This document shows, in pieces, positions 43,248 through 51,975 of a stretch of 64,000 nt of DNA (position 1 is the stretch's first letter; every line of letters starts with the position of its first letter). The translations under genes were made by a program, and so were the position numbers. Source of the stretch: Streptomyces viridochromogenes DSM 40736 (lineage in GTDB: Bacteria > Actinomycetota > Actinomycetes > Streptomycetales > Streptomycetaceae); NCBI RefSeq assembly GCF_000158955.1, contig NZ_GG657757.1, positions 5,172,278 to 5,236,277 on the forward strand, written 5' to 3'. The notes under the pieces were generated by a model. The model did no database searches. It saw only the letters and a program-made list of their open reading frames with translations, and had not been told where the DNA came from.

Positions 43248-44447
43248 GTGACCGAGAAGGCCGACCTTCAGCCCATCCTCGACCGTGCAGCCGCCGGTGG
43301 GCGGATCACCCCCGACGAGGCACTCACGCTGTACCGGGACGCCCCGTTGCACGCGCTGGGCGCCGCCGCCGACGCCGTACGCCGCCGCAGGTACGCGGGC
43401 ACCGAGCACATCGCGACGTACATCATCGAGCGCAACATCAACTACACGAACGTCTGCGTCACGGCGTGCCGCTTCTGCGCCTTCTACGCCGCCCCCAAGG
43501 ACACCGACAAGGGCTGGACCCGCGACCTGGACGACATCCTGCGCCGGTGCGCCGAGACGGTCGAGCTGGGCGGCACGCAGATCATGTTCCAGGGCGGGCA
43601 CCACCCGGACTACGGCGTCGAGTACTACGAGAAGCACTTCTCCGCCATCAAGCAGGCCTTCCCGCAGCTGGTCATCCACAGCCTGGGGGCGTCCGAGGTC
43701 GAGCACATGGCCCGGATCTCCAAGGTGTCGGTCGAGGAGGCCATCCGGCGCATCCACGCCGCCGGGCTCGACTCCTTCGCCGGTGCCGGTGCCGAGCTGC
43801 TGCCGGAGCGGCCCCGCAAGGCCATCGCCCCGCTGAAGGAGTCCGGCGAGCGCTGGCTGGAGATCATGGAGATCGCGCACGGCCTGGGCGTGGAGTCCAC
43901 GTCGACCATGCTCATGGGCACCGGCGAGACCAACGCCGAGCGCATCGAGCACCTGCGGATGATCCGGGACGTCCAGGACCGCACGGGCGGCTTCCGTGCC
44001 TTCATCCCGTACACCTACCAGCCCGAGAACAACCACCTGAAGGGCCGGACGCAGGCGACCCTCTTCGAATACCTGCGGATGATCGCGATCGCCCGCCTGT
44101 TCATGGACAACATCGCCCACATCCAGGGCTCGTGGCTCACCACGGGCAAGGAGATCGGGCAGCTCTCCCTGCACTACGGCGCCGACGACCTCGGCTCGAT
44201 CATGCTGGAGGAGAACGTCGTCTCCTCCGCCGGCGCCAAGCACCGGTCCAACCGGATGGAGATCATCGACCTGATCCGGAAGGCCGGGCGGGTGCCCGCG
44301 CAGCGGTCGACCACCTACGAGCACCTCGTCGTCCACGACGACCCGGCGAACGACCCCGTCGACGACCGCGTGGTGTCGCACTTCTCGTCCACGGCCATCG
44401 AGGGCGGCACGGCTCACCCCGAGCTGAAGCTGCTCGCCCCCAACTGA
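43248..44447 (+). CDS. mqnC: Cyclic dehypoxanthinyl futalosine synthase
   Basis: This is a 399-residue radical SAM enzyme of the futalosine menaquinone pathway. It converts dehypoxanthinyl futalosine to its cyclic form. The cluster-binding Cys triad is Cys70-x3-Cys74-x2-Cys77 in NVCVTACRFCAF. Other family features are FQGGHHPDYGVEYYE, AGAGAELLPE and SIMLEENVVSSAGA. GTG 43248 follows GAAAGGG, fixing the start. Its presence means menaquinone is made by the MqnABCD route, as in other Streptomyces. It is followed at 58 bp by a small imidazolonepropionase-like gene. Confidence 0.95.
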   Translation: MTEKADLQPILDRAAAGGRITPDEALTLYRDAPLHALGAAADAVRRRRYAGTEHIATYIIERNINYTNVCVTACRFCAFYAAPKDTDKGWTRDLDDILRRCAETVELGGTQIMFQGGHHPDYGVEYYEKHFSAIKQAFPQLVIHSLGASEVEHMARISKVSVEEAIRRIHAAGLDSFAGAGAELLPERPRKAIAPLKESGERWLEIMEIAHGLGVESTSTMLMGTGETNAERIEHLRMIRDVQDRTGGFRAFIPYTYQPENNHLKGRTQATLFEYLRMIAIARLFMDNIAHIQGSWLTTGKEIGQLSLHYGADDLGSIMLEENVVSSAGAKHRSNRMEIIDLIRKAGRVPAQRSTTYEHLVVHDDPANDPVDDRVVSHFSSTAIEGGTAHPELKLLAPN

Positions 44448-44505
44448 GCCGCACCGACCGAGTCGCACCACTGATCCACCTCAACCGATCGGCAGCGCAG
44501 AAGAG

Positions 44506-44952
44506 TTGGAGACCATTCACACGGCCGACGCGGTCCGCATCACCTGGGACTCCGATCCCGTCAAGGGCGGTGCCGTGGTCGTCGGACGGGACCGGATCGG
44601 TGCCGTCGGGAAACTCGACGACGTGCGCGAGGCGTTCCCGAAGGCACGGGTGCGCCGCTGGCCCGGCACCCTCGGCCCCGCCCGCGTCCACGAGGGTCCG
44701 CTCCCGGACGCCCCGAGCCCGCGCGAACGCGTCCACGCGGTGCTGAAGCTCGGCGCGGTGGCGGTCCTGGAGGAGTACGTCGACTCGGCCGAACTCCGGT
44801 CCGCCGCCGAGCGCAACGACGTCGTCGTCCTGCCGCGTGCGCGCAACACCGCGATCGTCCCGACCGGCCGCGCCGACCTCGCCGTGTACGACGAGGCGGG
44901 GGAGTGCGTCGCGACGGTGTGCGCGGGGCGGCTCGTGCACCGGCGCCGCTGA
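44506..44952 (+). CDS. Imidazolonepropionase-like domain protein
   Basis: This 148-residue protein from a TTG start resembles the short N-terminal domain of amidohydrolases such as imidazolonepropionase and aminofutalosine deaminase: a beta-sandwich with VKGGAVVVGRDRIGAVG and a C-terminal ADLAVYDEAGECVATVCAGR. The TIM-barrel catalytic part with its metal His residues is absent. Its position just after mqnC suggests an accessory role in menaquinone synthesis. The function is not established by the sequence. Confidence 0.65.
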   Translation: METIHTADAVRITWDSDPVKGGAVVVGRDRIGAVGKLDDVREAFPKARVRRWPGTLGPARVHEGPLPDAPSPRERVHAVLKLGAVAVLEEYVDSAELRSAAERNDVVVLPRARNTAIVPTGRADLAVYDEAGECVATVCAGRLVHRRR

Positions 44953-44968
44953 GCGGGCGTTCTCCGGT

Positions 44969-45010
44969 AGCGGGTGGCGGGTGGCGGGTAGCGGGTAGGG
45001 GGTAGCGGGT
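44969..45010. repeat. Six tandem 7-bp repeats
   Basis: Six copies of (A/G)G(C/G)GGGT run without a break, with units AGCGGGT, GGCGGGT, GGCGGGT, AGCGGGT, AGGGGGT and AGCGGGT. The array lies between two convergent genes and ends at the stop codon of the GH18-like gene. Confidence 0.8.
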
Positions 45011-46053
45011 CAGCCCGCGAACTCCTCCCCGAACGCCCCCGAACTCTGCTTCACCCCACTGCAGTCGGTCGCCGCCCGGTCGGTCGCGGTGCCCTTCGCG
45101 CACTGCCGGTCCCGTGCCGTCGACCACATCGACACCCACCCGACGCCCTTCTCCTCGGCGAAGGCACGGACCTCGGCCGCGTCGGCCAGCGTGAAGGTCT
45201 CGCCGGCGACGTCGTTGACGCCGATCATCGAGGTGAGCGCCATGCCCCGCCAGGCCTGCGCGTCCGACGTGCCGAAGACCTTCTTCAGCTGCGTGTGCGC
45301 CGCCTTGGCCGCGGTGAGGGCGTAGCCGCCCATGTCGCCGTCGTACGACTCGCCGTAGTTCATCGTCATCAGGTTGACCGTGCCGACCTCGACGCCGTTG
45401 TTGTTGGCGGAGCCGAGCAGCGCCAGGCTGTTCTTGTCCAGGCCGGAGGGCATGACCGGGAGCGTGAAGGAGACCTCCAGGTCCGTGCGTTCCTTCTGGA
45501 GCAGCGCGATCGCCTCCGAACGCAGCTCCATGGAGGCGGAGTCGGCGAGGTCGTCGCCCTCCACGTCGAAGTCCGCCCGGGTGGCACCGGCCGCGTCGAG
45601 GGCCTCGCCGTAGGCCGCCGCCAGGTCCGGCGCGCTGTCGCAGGCCGCCGCGAGTTCCTCGCCGGAGGCGCCGCCGAAGGAGACCCGGACCTGATCGCCG
45701 TCCTCCTTGAGCGCGGCGACACGGGACTTCACCGCCGAGTCGCCGATGGCGTGCGTGCCGTTCCAACGCGGGGTGCAGTCGCCGCCGTCGGCTATGACGA
45801 AGGCCAGGTTGTACGTGGTGGGGGAGCCGGCGGAGTCGGTGCCGGCGGCCTCCGTGGCGCTGACGTACGGGGCGTACGACGTGCCGGCCGCGGCGGGGGA
45901 GGAACTGCCGGGCGCAGCGGCTGACGAGCTGCCGGGCGCGGCCGACATCGAGGGGGCCGGGCGCGCCGCCTCGCCCTGCTCGGAGCACGCGGTGGTGGCC
46001 AGGGCGATCAGGCAGCCCAGTCCGACCGCCGCCGGCTTCCGGTAACTCCGCAT
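45010..46053 (-). CDS. GH18-like chitinase-family lipoprotein
   Basis: This is a 347-residue protein. The N-terminus MRSYRKPAAVGLGCLIALAT leads to a lipobox-like TTAC (Cys23). A Pro/Ser/Ala linker follows, then a GH18-type TIM-barrel: VRVSFGGASG for the SxGG motif, ADFDVEGDDL for the DxxDxDxE motif with the catalytic Glu, and MTMNYGE and GVGWVSMWSTARD near the barrel end. It probably hydrolyses chitin-like beta-linked polymers at the cell surface. The DxE motif is slightly relaxed (ADFDVE), as in some bacterial chitinases. An earlier in-frame start at 46158 would hide the signal. Confidence 0.8.
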   Translation of the reverse strand: MRSYRKPAAVGLGCLIALATTACSEQGEAARPAPSMSAAPGSSSAAAPGSSSPAAAGTSYAPYVSATEAAGTDSAGSPTTYNLAFVIADGGDCTPRWNGTHAIGDSAVKSRVAALKEDGDQVRVSFGGASGEELAAACDSAPDLAAAYGEALDAAGATRADFDVEGDDLADSASMELRSEAIALLQKERTDLEVSFTLPVMPSGLDKNSLALLGSANNNGVEVGTVNLMTMNYGESYDGDMGGYALTAAKAAHTQLKKVFGTSDAQAWRGMALTSMIGVNDVAGETFTLADAAEVRAFAEEKGVGWVSMWSTARDRQCAKGTATDRAATDCSGVKQSSGAFGEEFAG

Positions 46054-46116
46054 GAAGCACGCTCCCGTTCTCGTGAGGTCACAAGGGCCCAGGCCATCAG
46101 GGTGTAAACCCCTAGT

Positions 46117-46137
46117 ACGTTTCCCGGCAGCAAACGT
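46117..46137. promoter_or_regulatory. Inverted repeat upstream of the GH18-like gene
   Basis: ACGTTT (46117-46122) is mirrored by AAACGT (46132-46137) with a 9-bp spacer, between the divergent GH18-like gene and the 46280 pseudogene. It may be an operator. It does not match the DasR consensus. Confidence 0.35.
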
Positions 46138-46279
46138 CTCACGATGCTGGGCGATCACGGCGCGTTGTGCGGGCGTTCGCGAGAACCCTCAGAGAAAGGA
46201 CAGGTTGACTCGTTTCTCATGGGTCTCTCACATGAAAATCCGAGTTTAGAGCACATAAAGGCATCCTAATGTCCGGAGA

Positions 46280-46640
46280 TTGCATTCCGCTCCTGCCATC
46301 GAAAGCCGCTCCACGCGCGGTCGCCGCCGCAAACGCGGCAACGGATCCGCCGAAGGGCCCGTGTTCGTTGACAACTCCGGACGCCGCGCCAGGCGGCTGC
46401 GCCGGTGCGGCCTCTTCCTGGGGGCCGTCTGCGTCGGTTACGCGGCCGTGCTCGGCGCGGCCTTCACGGGGGGGGGGGGGGGGGGGCGTCGCTGACGCCT
46501 TCGCAGTTGCTTCCGTTCGCGGGCGCGGGGCCCGGGGGCGGCCGGCCGCAGGGCGAGGGTCCCGGCGTCCCGGGTGGCGCCCCGCCGAGCGGCGCCCCGT
46601 CCGCCCCGCCCCAGGCCGCCGGAGACGGTACCGCCGGTCG
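46280..46640 (+). pseudogene. Small membrane/secreted protein gene broken by poly-G
   Basis: TTG 46280 begins HSAPAIESRSTRGRRRKRG, then a membrane or signal helix (CGLFLGAVCVGYAAVLGAAF). The frame then enters a run of 19 G and stops at 46495. In another frame just after the run, SLTPSQLLPFAGAGPGGG continues as a Gly/Pro-rich extracellular tail. Restoring the frame requires changing the tract length. The tail then runs without a clear end into the deacetylase fragment, suggesting a deletion that fused two genes. Confidence 0.55.
46468..46486. repeat. Poly-G homopolymer, 19 bp
   Basis: An uninterrupted run of 19 G lies inside a coding frame. It could be a slippage (phase-variation-like) tract or an assembly artefact. 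Confidence 0.85.
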
Positions 46641-47170
46641 CACCGCTGCTCCTGCTCGCGCCGGTCTGCGTGATGCTGCTCGACGGCTATCTGCGCGCCG
46701 AGGTCGGCGGCGACCAGCGGGTGCGCACCGGGGCGAGCTCCAGCGACGTACCCGACGATGTCCTGGACGGCGGGCCGATCCTCACCTTCCGCGACGGACA
46801 GGCCACCACCGTCTCCGTCCCGGACAAGACCATCGCGCTCACCTTCGACGACGGTCCCGACCCGACCTGGATGCCCCAGGTCCTGGCGATCCTCGAGAAG
46901 TGCGACGTGCCCGCCACGTTCTTTCTGGTCGGCTCGATGGTGTCGCGGTACCCGGGCATCGTGCGGGACAAGGTCGAGCAGGGCCAGGAGGTGGGCGTCC
47001 ACACCTTCACGCACGTCGACCTGTCGTACCGGAGCGACGCCCGCGTCCGGCGCGAGGAGGAGCAGACGCAGCTCGCGCCGGGGCGGGCGCGGCCGGCATC
47101 ACGACCACCCTGTTCCGGGCGCCGCACTCCTCGGGGACGGCGTGGCGGCACGGAGGAAGCCGAGGCTCCT
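46630..47170 (+). pseudogene. Truncated polysaccharide deacetylase (bifunctional PDA/GT2 remnant)
   Basis: An anchor (LLLAPVCVMLLDGYLRAEVG) and a NodB domain start are present: IALTFDDGPDPTWMPQVL, ATFFLVGSMVSRYPG and VGVHTFTHVDLSY, with the catalytic DD and the metal His residues intact. Near 47080 the frame shifts, and AGITTTLFRAPHSSGT follows in the next frame. The sequence then ends about 30 bp before menG. The second half of the deacetylase and the whole glycosyltransferase part are missing, compared with the fuller homologue at 15664-17589. It is non-functional as a full enzyme. Confidence 0.75.
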
Positions 47171-47200
47171 GCCCTGAGGACGTGCTGCAAGAATGGGCCC

Positions 47201-47896
47201 GTGACCCGCGCATCCCTGGACAAGCAGCCGCACGAAGTCGCCTCGATGTTCGACGACGTGGCGGAACGGTACGACCTGACCAACGACGTGCTGTCCCTCG
47301 GCCAGGACCGGCGCTGGCGCAAGGAGGTCGCCAAGGCGGTCGACGCGCGCCCCGCGCAGAAGGTCCTCGACCTGGCGGCGGGCACGGGCACCTCCTCGCT
47401 GCCCTTCGCGCAGACCGGCGCCTACGTCGTCCCCTGCGACTTCTCCCAGGGCATGCTCCAGGTCGGCAAGCAGCGGCAGCCATGGCTGCCCTACACCGCG
47501 GGCGACGCGACGAAGCTGCCCTTCAAGGACGGCACCTTCGACGCCGTCACCATCTCCTTCGGGCTGCGCAACGTGCAGGACACGGACGCCGCCCTGCGCG
47601 AGATGCAGCGGGTGACCCGGCCCGGCGGACGGATCGTGATCTGCGAGTTCTCGCACCCGACCTGGGCGCCCTTCCGCACCGTCTACACCGAGTACCTGAT
47701 GCGCGCCCTGCCGCCGGTCGCCCGGGCCGTGTCCTCCAGCCCCGACGCCTACGTCTACCTCGCCGAGTCCATCCGCGCCTGGCCCGACCAGCCGGCGCTC
47801 GCGGAGCGGCTGGGCAAGGCCGGCTGGTCGCGGGTGGCCTGGCGCAACCTGAGCGGCGGGATCGTCGCCCTGCACCGGGGCTTCAAGGAGAGCTGA
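47201..47896 (+). CDS. menG: Demethylmenaquinone methyltransferase
   Basis: This is a 231-residue UbiE/MenG-family methyltransferase. It adds the C-methyl group to demethylmenaquinone, the last step of menaquinone synthesis. SAM motif I is VLDLAAGTGTSSLPFA. UbiE signatures are DVAERYDLTNDVLSLGQDRRWR and FDAVTISFGLRNVQD. GTG 47201 is the start; the same frame continues upstream into the deacetylase relic without a stop, so the start must be set by homology. It lies near mqnC and the nuo operon, a respiratory neighbourhood. Confidence 0.93.
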   Translation: MTRASLDKQPHEVASMFDDVAERYDLTNDVLSLGQDRRWRKEVAKAVDARPAQKVLDLAAGTGTSSLPFAQTGAYVVPCDFSQGMLQVGKQRQPWLPYTAGDATKLPFKDGTFDAVTISFGLRNVQDTDAALREMQRVTRPGGRIVICEFSHPTWAPFRTVYTEYLMRALPPVARAVSSSPDAYVYLAESIRAWPDQPALAERLGKAGWSRVAWRNLSGGIVALHRGFKES

Positions 47897-47909
47897 CCCT
47901 CGCGGGCCC

Positions 47910-48248
47910 TCACGGGGAGCTGGGGACCATGTACGGGTCGCCCGGCTCGTCCAGCTCCCGCTGGAGTCCGCCCCGGGGCGGTCGTGGGATCCGCGGCTCG
48001 TGCACGCCCCCGCCGCCCTCGCCGGGGCCGAAGTCGAACCACACGTAGACCATCGAGTCGCGCGGCACCGCGGCCCCGGGGTGCGGGTACTGGCGCACGA
48101 CGTAGTCGACGACGGCGAGATGGAAGTCCGGCCGGTCCGGTGCGTTGAGGAAAAGGCCCTGCGCCCGGGCCGTCTCCCGCGCGTCCACGGCCATCAGACC
48201 GACCAGACGCGGTACATGCACTTCGGGTGTATTGCGGGATATCTGCAC
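47910..48248 (-). CDS. PASTA-domain protein
   Basis: This is a small protein of about 112 residues. VHVPRLVGLMAVDARETARAQGL and VVRQYPHPGAAVPRDSMVYVWF form one PASTA domain, usually a muropeptide or wall-binding unit. The Gly/Pro/Arg-rich C-terminal tail is probably disordered. There is no signal peptide, so it appears cytoplasmic despite the PASTA fold. GTG 48248 has a well-spaced GGGGGTGA; a GTG at 48257 is the alternative. Confidence 0.75.
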   Translation of the reverse strand: MQISRNTPEVHVPRLVGLMAVDARETARAQGLFLNAPDRPDFHLAVVDYVVRQYPHPGAAVPRDSMVYVWFDFGPGEGGGGVHEPRIPRPPRGGLQRELDEPGDPYMVPSSP

Positions 48249-48331
48249 AGATGTCACCCCCAGCGGTACTGGAAGGGTAACTCCGGCTCCGGACCGGCCG
48301 GAAGCAACAGGTGTCTTTCTGTGACAGTCGA

Positions 48332-48862
48332 CTACGCAGCGTCAGCGGACGGTCGCCGGAGGTCGAGGCGGTAGCAGTGGCCCGTCCGCTCCGAGGCCGG
48401 CGTCGTGAACGTCTCGGCGAGGCGCATGCCCAGGCGCTGTGCGACCGCCACGGACCGGGTGTTGCGGGCGTCGACCATCGCCACCACGCCCGGTACTCCG
48501 GCACCCCGCATCCGCTCCAGGGTCTGCCGCGCGGCGGCGGTGACGTACCCCTTGCCCCAGTGGTCCCGGCCGAGCCGCCAGCCGATCTCGATCTCGCCCG
48601 TCGGGCCCCAGCTCCGCTCCCAGGGCTGGGCCCCGGTGAAGCCGATGACCTGCCCGGAGCCGTCGAGCACGGTCCACAGGCAGAAGCCGAGCTCCGCGTC
48701 GTGCCGGCGCTGGCGGGCGGTGAGCTCCTCGTAGACCGACAGCTCGGCGGACCTGCCGCCGTGGAACTCCATGACGTCCGGGTCGTCGAAGATCCGGTGC
48801 CAGACGAACGCGTCCTCGTGGGTGGGGACACGGAGCCGTACAGCGGGGAGAGCTCGGTTCAC
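48332..48862 (-). CDS. GNAT-family N-acetyltransferase (RimJ/RimL-like)
   Basis: This is a 176-residue acetyltransferase. The N-terminal LRVPTHEDAFVWHRIFDDPDVMEF, the central GEIEIGWRLGRDHWGKGYVTAAA (acetyl-CoA motif A, with the R/QxxGxG/A region as RDHWGKGY) and NTRSVAVAQRLGMRLAE (motif B) are typical of RimJ/RimL-type GNATs. The substrate is unknown. It is a single gene divergent from the geranylgeranyl-reductase-family gene. Confidence 0.88.
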   Translation of the reverse strand: MNRALPAVRLRVPTHEDAFVWHRIFDDPDVMEFHGGRSAELSVYEELTARQRRHDAELGFCLWTVLDGSGQVIGFTGAQPWERSWGPTGEIEIGWRLGRDHWGKGYVTAAARQTLERMRGAGVPGVVAMVDARNTRSVAVAQRLGMRLAETFTTPASERTGHCYRLDLRRPSADAA

Positions 48863-48959
48863 GGAGGCAGCCCTTCAGCCGGTGACGAATGCTGCTGCAT
48901 AGACTGCCCATGTCCAGTGCCGGTCGGCACCAGATTCCGAACCTTGGGGAGATCCCGCC

Positions 48960-50252
48960 GTGACCGACGTGACCGAGCCCCTCTCCGAGAACACCGCCGA
49001 CGTGATCGTCGTGGGCGCGGGGCCGGCCGGCTCCACCACCGCCTACCACCTCGCCAAGGCGGGACTCGACGTCCTCCTCCTGGAGAAGACCGCGTTCCCG
49101 CGCGAGAAGGTCTGCGGCGACGGCCTCACCCCGCGTGCCGTCAAGCAGCTGGTGGCCATGGGCATCGACATCTCGGAAGAGGCCGGCTGGCTGCGCAACA
49201 AGGGCCTGAGGATCATCGGCGGCGGGGTGCGGCTCCAGCTCGACTGGCCGGATCTCGCCTCCTTCCCCGACTACGGCCTCGTCCGCAAGCGCGACGACTT
49301 CGACGAGCAGCTCGCCCGGCAGGCCCAGAAGGCGGGCGCCCGGCTGTACGAGCGCTGCAACGTGGGCGCGCCGGTCGTCGACGACCGCACGGGCCGCATC
49401 ACCGGCGTGCACGCCAAGCTCGGCGAGGACAAGCGCGAGGTCACCTTCCACGCGCCGCTCGTCGTGGCCGCCGACGGCAACTCCACCCGCCTGTCCCTCG
49501 CGATGGGCCTGCACCGCCGCGAGGACCGCCCGATGGGCGTGGCGGTGCGGACGTACTTCACCAGCCCGCGGCACGAGGACGACTACCTGGAGTCCTGGCT
49601 CGAACTGTGGGACCGCCGCGGTCCCGAGGACCGTCTCCTGCCCGGCTACGGCTGGATCTTCGGCATGGGCGACGGCACCTCCAACGTCGGCCTGGGCGTG
49701 CTCAACACCTCCGACTCCTTCAAGGAACTGGACTGGCGCGAGGTCCTGAAGGCCTGGTGCGCGTCGATGCCGGAGGACTGGGGCTACACCCCCGACCACA
49801 TGACCGGCCCCATCCGCGGCGCCGCCCTGCCCATGGCCTTCAACCGCCAGCCGCACTACACGAAGGGGCTGTTGCTGGTCGGCGACGCCGGCGGCCTGGT
49901 GAACCCCTTCAACGGCGAGGGCATCGCCTACGCCATGGAGTCCGGCCAGATCGCCGCCGACGTCATCGTCCAGGCCCACGCGCGGCCGACGCCGGCCGGC
50001 CGCGAGATGGCCCTCCAGCGCTACCCGCGCGTGCTCAAGGACACCTACGGCGGCTACTACACGCTCGGCCGCGCCTTCGTGAAGCTCATCGGCAACCCCA
50101 AGGTCATGCAGATCGCCACGCAGCGCGGTCTCACGCACCCCCTGCTGATGAAGTTCACGCTGAAGCTCCTCGCGAACCTCACCGACCCGACCGGCGGCGA
50201 CGCGATGGACCGCATCATCAACGGCCTGAGCAAGGTGGCGCCGAAGGCCTGA
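48960..50252 (+). CDS. Geranylgeranyl reductase-family FAD protein (menaquinone reductase-like)
   Basis: This is a 430-residue flavoprotein. An N-terminal dinucleotide fold reads DVIVVGAGPAGSTTAYHLAKAG, followed by LLEKTAFPREKVCGDGLTPRAV with the conserved Cys-Gly-Asp-Gly. A second FAD motif reads GLLLVGDAGGLVNPFNGEGI. These are the signatures of geranylgeranyl reductases, which saturate isoprenoid chains. In Mycobacterium the homologous MenJ reduces one double bond of menaquinone. Its position between menG and nuo makes a menaquinone side-chain role plausible, but this is inference. GTG 48960 is the start. Confidence 0.9.
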   Translation: MTDVTEPLSENTADVIVVGAGPAGSTTAYHLAKAGLDVLLLEKTAFPREKVCGDGLTPRAVKQLVAMGIDISEEAGWLRNKGLRIIGGGVRLQLDWPDLASFPDYGLVRKRDDFDEQLARQAQKAGARLYERCNVGAPVVDDRTGRITGVHAKLGEDKREVTFHAPLVVAADGNSTRLSLAMGLHRREDRPMGVAVRTYFTSPRHEDDYLESWLELWDRRGPEDRLLPGYGWIFGMGDGTSNVGLGVLNTSDSFKELDWREVLKAWCASMPEDWGYTPDHMTGPIRGAALPMAFNRQPHYTKGLLLVGDAGGLVNPFNGEGIAYAMESGQIAADVIVQAHARPTPAGREMALQRYPRVLKDTYGGYYTLGRAFVKLIGNPKVMQIATQRGLTHPLLMKFTLKLLANLTDPTGGDAMDRIINGLSKVAPKA

Positions 50253-50268
50253 TCGGGCTCAGGGCCCC

Positions 50269-50895
50269 TCAGGCGCTGAGCGCCTCGATGGTGGCGGCCC
50301 GGCGCGCGAGCACCTCGTCCCGCCGGTCCGCCATCTGCCGCAGGGCCTCCTTGCGGTCCCGTCCGGACAGCCGGTCCAGGTACACCTGACCGTTCACGTG
50401 GTCGGTCTCGTGCGCCAGACAGCGGGCGAAGTAGCCGGTGCCCTCGATGACGAGCGGTTCGCCGTCCCTGTCGTACCCGCGGACGACGGCCCGGTCCGGG
50501 CGCGGTACGTTCATCACGGCGCCGGGGACGGAGAGGCAGCCCTCCGAGTCGTCGAGAAGCCTCCTGTGCGAGGCGTCGAGCGGTTCCAGGACCGGGTTGA
50601 CGACGTGCCCGACGTGCCGCACCCCGTCGTCGTCCGGGCAGTCGTAGACGAACAGCCGCAGATCGACCCCGACCTGGTTCGCGGCGAGCCCGGCTCCGTC
50701 CGCGATGTACATCGTCAGGAACATGTCGTCGATGAGCGCGGCGAGGTCCGGGCCGAACTCGGTGACGTCCCGGCACGGCTTGTGCAGGACCTCCTCACCG
50801 GCCTCGGTGATCCGCCGGACCTTGCCGTGCCGGGCCTCGGGCGCGTGCCGGGGGTAGGAGTCGACGGGCCGTCCTTGCACGAAGACGCTGGGCAT
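50269..50895 (-). CDS. def: Peptide deformylase
   Basis: This is a 208-residue metalloenzyme that removes the formyl group from nascent proteins. The three motifs are present: GAGLAANQVGV, EGCLSVPG with metal ligand Cys120, and HETDH with His162, Glu163 and His166. ATG 50895 is preferred; an upstream in-frame start would add a Cys-rich stretch that does not fit the family. It is convergent with the reductase gene, with only 16 bp between them. Streptomyces often carry more than one deformylase gene. Confidence 0.93.
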   Translation of the reverse strand: MPSVFVQGRPVDSYPRHAPEARHGKVRRITEAGEEVLHKPCRDVTEFGPDLAALIDDMFLTMYIADGAGLAANQVGVDLRLFVYDCPDDDGVRHVGHVVNPVLEPLDASHRRLLDDSEGCLSVPGAVMNVPRPDRAVVRGYDRDGEPLVIEGTGYFARCLAHETDHVNGQVYLDRLSGRDRKEALRQMADRRDEVLARRAATIEALSA

Positions 50896-51114
50896 CCTGC
50901 TCTCCTCGGTGTCCGGTGTGAGTGACCGGCACTCATCACAACAGAACCCGGGTGGCCGTCCCAGGAGGAGTCCGGCCACACCGGCCGTCCCCGGAAGGCG
51001 CCAGAAGGCCGTCTGGGCACTACGCCATGCATCGGCTCGTCCCCGGGCACCCGTCGGCCCCGAAAGGCCGGGAGACGGCCGCGAGGACGGCAGGACGGGG
51101 GGCGGACACGACGG

Positions 51115-51147
51115 GAGGGCCGCTGCCCACCAGGGGCAGCGGCCCTC
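51115..51147. terminator. Strong hairpin terminator downstream of the NlpC/P60 gene
   Basis: GAGGGCCGCTGCCC pairs with GGGCAGCGGCCCTC across a 5-base loop, a 14-bp stem. It lies 18 bp after the NlpC/P60 stop, between that gene and the deformylase gene. Confidence 0.75.
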
Positions 51148-51165
51148 AAACCCGTACGCGTGACG

Positions 51166-51975
51166 TCAGAGGACGCGCACCGCGCCCGACGCCGGGTAGC
51201 CCGACAGGTCCTGGATGACGACGCCCTTGGAGGGGTTGGCCGCGTCCAGGTACTGGCCGTTCCCGATGTAGACACCCACGTGGTACGCGGAGCCCTTGCC
51301 GCCCCAGTAGAGGATGTCGCCGACCTGGACGCTGGACAGCGGGACGTCCGTGCCGGACATCGACTGGTCCTGCGAGACGCGCGGCAGGTCCACACCAACC
51401 TGCTTGTACGCGGCCTGCACGAGGGAGGAGCAGTCCCAGGCGTTGGGGCCGGTGGCGCCCATGACGTAGGCGTCGCCCACCTGGGCCTTGAGGAACGCGA
51501 TGACGGTCGCGACGCTGCCGCTGGAGGGCGCCGACACCGAGGTGGAGGCGGACGCGGACGTGGACGCGGAGAGCGTGGCGCGCTCGGAGCTGCGGTTGGC
51601 GCGCTCGGCGGCGGCCTTGCGGGCGGCCTCGGCGGCCTTCTTCTTGGCCTCCGCCTTCTTCTTCGCCTCGGCGAGGTCCTTCTTGGCCTCTGCGGCGGCC
51701 TTGGCGGCGGCGGCGTCACGCTCGGCGCGCAGTTCGTAGTTCGCGGCCGCCTGCTGGGTGGCGGCCGCGGACTGGGCGACCTGAGCGGACATATCGGCCG
51801 TCAGGGTGGGCAGTTCGATGGTCTGCGTCACCGGCTCGGCGGCGCTCGCCGAGGCCGACGCACCCGCCGCTGCCATGCTGAGAACGCCACCGGCAACGCC
51901 GGCACGCAGGGCGATCGAAGAGGTCGCGCTGCGGCGGGGTTTCCGGTGGCTGCGTATGTGAGCGGTGTGGGACAT
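51166..51975 (-). CDS. Secreted NlpC/P60 peptidoglycan hydrolase
   Basis: This is a 269-residue precursor from ATG 51975 (MSHTAHIRSHRKPRR). A signal peptide ends near SASAA-EPV. A long coiled coil rich in Ala, Lys and Glu (about residues 60-130) and a Ser/Thr linker lead to a C-terminal NlpC/P60 domain. Its Cys182 lies in AWDCSSLVQ, its His232 in AYHVGVYIGNG, and YLDAANP follows. This is the RipA/Swl type of Streptomyces cell-wall hydrolase, active on peptide cross-links during growth or germination. The frame is open to a GTG at 52032. A Crp-type site lies upstream. Confidence 0.9.
   Translation of the reverse strand: MSHTAHIRSHRKPRRSATSSIALRAGVAGGVLSMAAAGASASASAAEPVTQTIELPTLTADMSAQVAQSAAATQQAAANYELRAERDAAAAKAAAEAKKDLAEAKKKAEAKKKAAEAARKAAAERANRSSERATLSASTSASASTSVSAPSSGSVATVIAFLKAQVGDAYVMGATGPNAWDCSSLVQAAYKQVGVDLPRVSQDQSMSGTDVPLSSVQVGDILYWGGKGSAYHVGVYIGNGQYLDAANPSKGVVIQDLSGYPASGAVRVL

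Noticed and set aside
48960..50252. Generic halogenase or squalene epoxidase
   Set aside because: The CGDG motif and the overall order fit the geranylgeranyl reductase family better, and no halogenase WxWxIP motif is present.
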